Shown in pieces: positions 6,158 through 7,044 of a DNA stretch of 7,044 nt. The DNA lies in contig JACCSI010000085.1 in assembly GCA_013813075.1 (NCBI GenBank), positions 1 to 7,044 of the forward strand, given 5' to 3'. The number at the start of each line of letters is the position of its first letter. The first letter of the stretch is position 1. Position numbers and translations under genes: made by a program. The notes under the pieces are model-generated. The model was not told the origin of the DNA and made no database searches. It worked only from the letters and a program-made list of their open reading frames with translations. The DNA is from Acidobacteriota bacterium. Its GTDB lineage: Bacteria; Acidobacteriota; Vicinamibacteria; Vicinamibacterales; UBA2999.

Positions 6158-7044
6158 TTAGGCCAACAGCGCTTCGATTAAGAACTTGTGGCTCCAGCCG
6201 CAGGCTTTCTGCTTCAGGCGGAGGCTGGTCTTCCGCACTTTGCCGTTTTCTTTTCTGATCTCCCACCGTTTCAGCTTGTTCATAGCGATCCGCCGCAGCC
6301 GCGAGAAGTTCTCCGCCCCGCAGCCGGTTCGCAGACGGCACTGGTCCTCGTTCATGCTCACGTCCAGCCGCCAGTGCAACTGGTTCTCGATGCCCCAGTG
6401 CGCTCGGATCGCCCGGGCGAACAGCTCGGCATCGGTGTGGTCGTGGCTGCTGATGAAGTATCGCCGCTCGACGCTCACCTGCCCGCCGAGGTCTGCCAGG
6501 TCCTGGCGCGTCGATTCCACCACCGCCACGCTCGCCAGCTCCGGCCACAGGCTCAGCAACTCCGCGTCCAGCGACTTCACGAGGTCTGTGCTCACCCACA
6601 CCCGCCGGTTCTCGATCCGGCCATGACCCTGCTCCGTCTTTTCAACGTAGCCGTGAGCCAACCCCTCGAAGCCGTCGAGAATCGCCTCGTCCAGCAGCCC
6701 CTTGACCTTCTCATGCAACGTCGGTTGATTGTCCTTCACCGCCAGGATGTAGTCCGCCTTTTGCCCGGTAATCTGCTGCGCGATCTCCCTCTGGCATCCC
6801 ATCGCGTCGATCGTCACTGTGGCGCCGGTCAGTTCCAGCATCGCCAGCAACTTGGGGATGGCCGTGATCTCGTTGCTCTTGGCGTCCGTGGCCAGTTGGC
6901 CCAGCACCAACTGGTTGCTCGACACGAACGCGCTGCGGAGGGCTAGCCCTGCCGCTGACCAGATGCACGGGCGTCTTGCTCCACGCACGCCTAAAGCTGC
7001 GGCGCAGCGTCTTGCCATCCACGGCGACGAACAACCCTTCGCTG
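6158..7044 (-). pseudogene. ISAs1-family DDE transposase, frameshifted (5' end outside window)
   Basis: Two minus-strand frames join to one transposase. The upstream frame (from the window edge to about 6958) encodes FVAVDGKTLRRSF, with the first catalytic Asp at 7019-7017, and ends at VHLVS. The downstream frame (about 6934 to the TAA at 6160-6158) resumes with AFVSSNQLVLGQ and contains KSNEITAIP, TIDAMGCQ (second Asp, 6808-6806) and HWGIENQLHW (catalytic Glu, 6388-6386). By recall, E. coli YhhI reads HVISAF at the junction, so nothing is missing; instead 22 extra bases lie between Ser and Ala and shift the frame. The DDE triad is otherwise complete and the C-terminus looks normal. About the first 100 residues lie outside the window. 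As read, no functional protein is made unless ribosomes change frame; a sequencing error of exactly this form is unlikely. Confidence 0.85.
6932..6957. repeat. 22-bp near-palindromic micro-insertion with 4-bp direct repeat
   Basis: GCTG at 6932-6935 and again at 6954-6957 flank an 18-bp insert (6936-6953). Removing one GCTG plus the insert restores an uninterrupted transposase frame across HLVS-AFVSS. The insert centre AGGGCTAGCCCT (6939-6950) is a perfect 12-bp palindrome. Extended outward, GCGG (6935-6938) pairs with CCGC (6952-6955), leaving one unpaired G at 6951. The pattern resembles insertion of a tiny palindromic element with target duplication. Confidence 0.75.

Larger units (their letters stand above)
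6144..7044 (-). mobile_element. ISAs1-family insertion sequence, partial (continues beyond window)
   Basis: The region is defined by an ISAs1-type transposase read on the minus strand. The element's transposase-3' end is placed tentatively at 6144, where CAGGGCTTTCGCATTTAG reads inward; I associate ISAs1-family ends with a leading CAGGG, but the other terminal repeat and the target duplication lie outside the window, so the boundary is unverified. The element sits about 60 bp after the kinase stop codon and does not interrupt that gene. Confidence 0.7.

Noticed and set aside
6188..6946. A 252-codon plus-strand open frame antisense to the transposase
   Set aside because: It is the complement of a recognisable transposase, has no family features and no ribosome binding site.
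6932..6957. Programmed ribosomal frameshifting as an explanation for the split transposase
   Set aside because: No slippery heptamer is seen; removing the 22 bases restores a family-like sequence exactly, which points to an insertion mutation.

Overview
The window is GC-rich, densely coding bacterial DNA. The organism is probably a member of the Planctomycetota. This is an inference from the overall mix: a DUF2752 membrane protein beside an unassigned lipoprotein, an exported protein with three LysM modules, an ISAs1-type insertion sequence, and AAGGATGAA low-complexity repeats of a kind I associate with planctomycete genomes. No rRNA or other phylogenetic marker is present to settle it.

Layout from left to right. 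(1) Positions 1-988, minus strand: the N-terminal two thirds of a glycogen-synthase-like GT4 glycosyltransferase, cut by the window edge and carrying a low-complexity linker with a 27-bp tandem duplication. (2) Positions 989-1234: a divergent intergenic region with a palindrome resembling a LacI-type operator. (3) Positions 1235-1732 and 1763-2461, plus strand: a DUF2752 integral membrane protein followed 30 nt later by a lipoprotein of unknown function, probably one transcription unit. The lipoprotein start lies in an 11-bp inverted repeat that could form a hairpin over the ribosome binding site. (4) Positions 2471-3319, minus strand: a ketose 3-epimerase of the D-tagatose/D-psicose 3-epimerase type with all active-site residues, convergent with the lipoprotein gene across 9 nt. 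(5) Positions 3320-3624: a gene-free divergent spacer. (6) Positions 3625-4674, plus strand: an anchored protein with a Pro/Ala linker and three LysM modules, followed by a strong intrinsic terminator. (7) Positions 4900-6084, plus strand: a soluble orphan sensor histidine kinase with an RsbRD-like N-terminal region, followed by a plausible terminator that overlaps its stop codon. (8) About 6144-7044, minus strand: part of an ISAs1-family insertion sequence. Its transposase is broken by a 22-bp, nearly palindromic insertion flanked by a 4-bp direct repeat.

The genes do not form one clear pathway. Themes are carbohydrate metabolism (glycosyltransferase, epimerase), the envelope (DUF2752, lipoprotein, LysM protein) and signalling (kinase). 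I found no CRISPR array, RNA gene, phage module or recognisable defence system. The least ordinary signals are the palindromic micro-insertion in the transposase and the repeat-derived-looking start of the lipoprotein gene.
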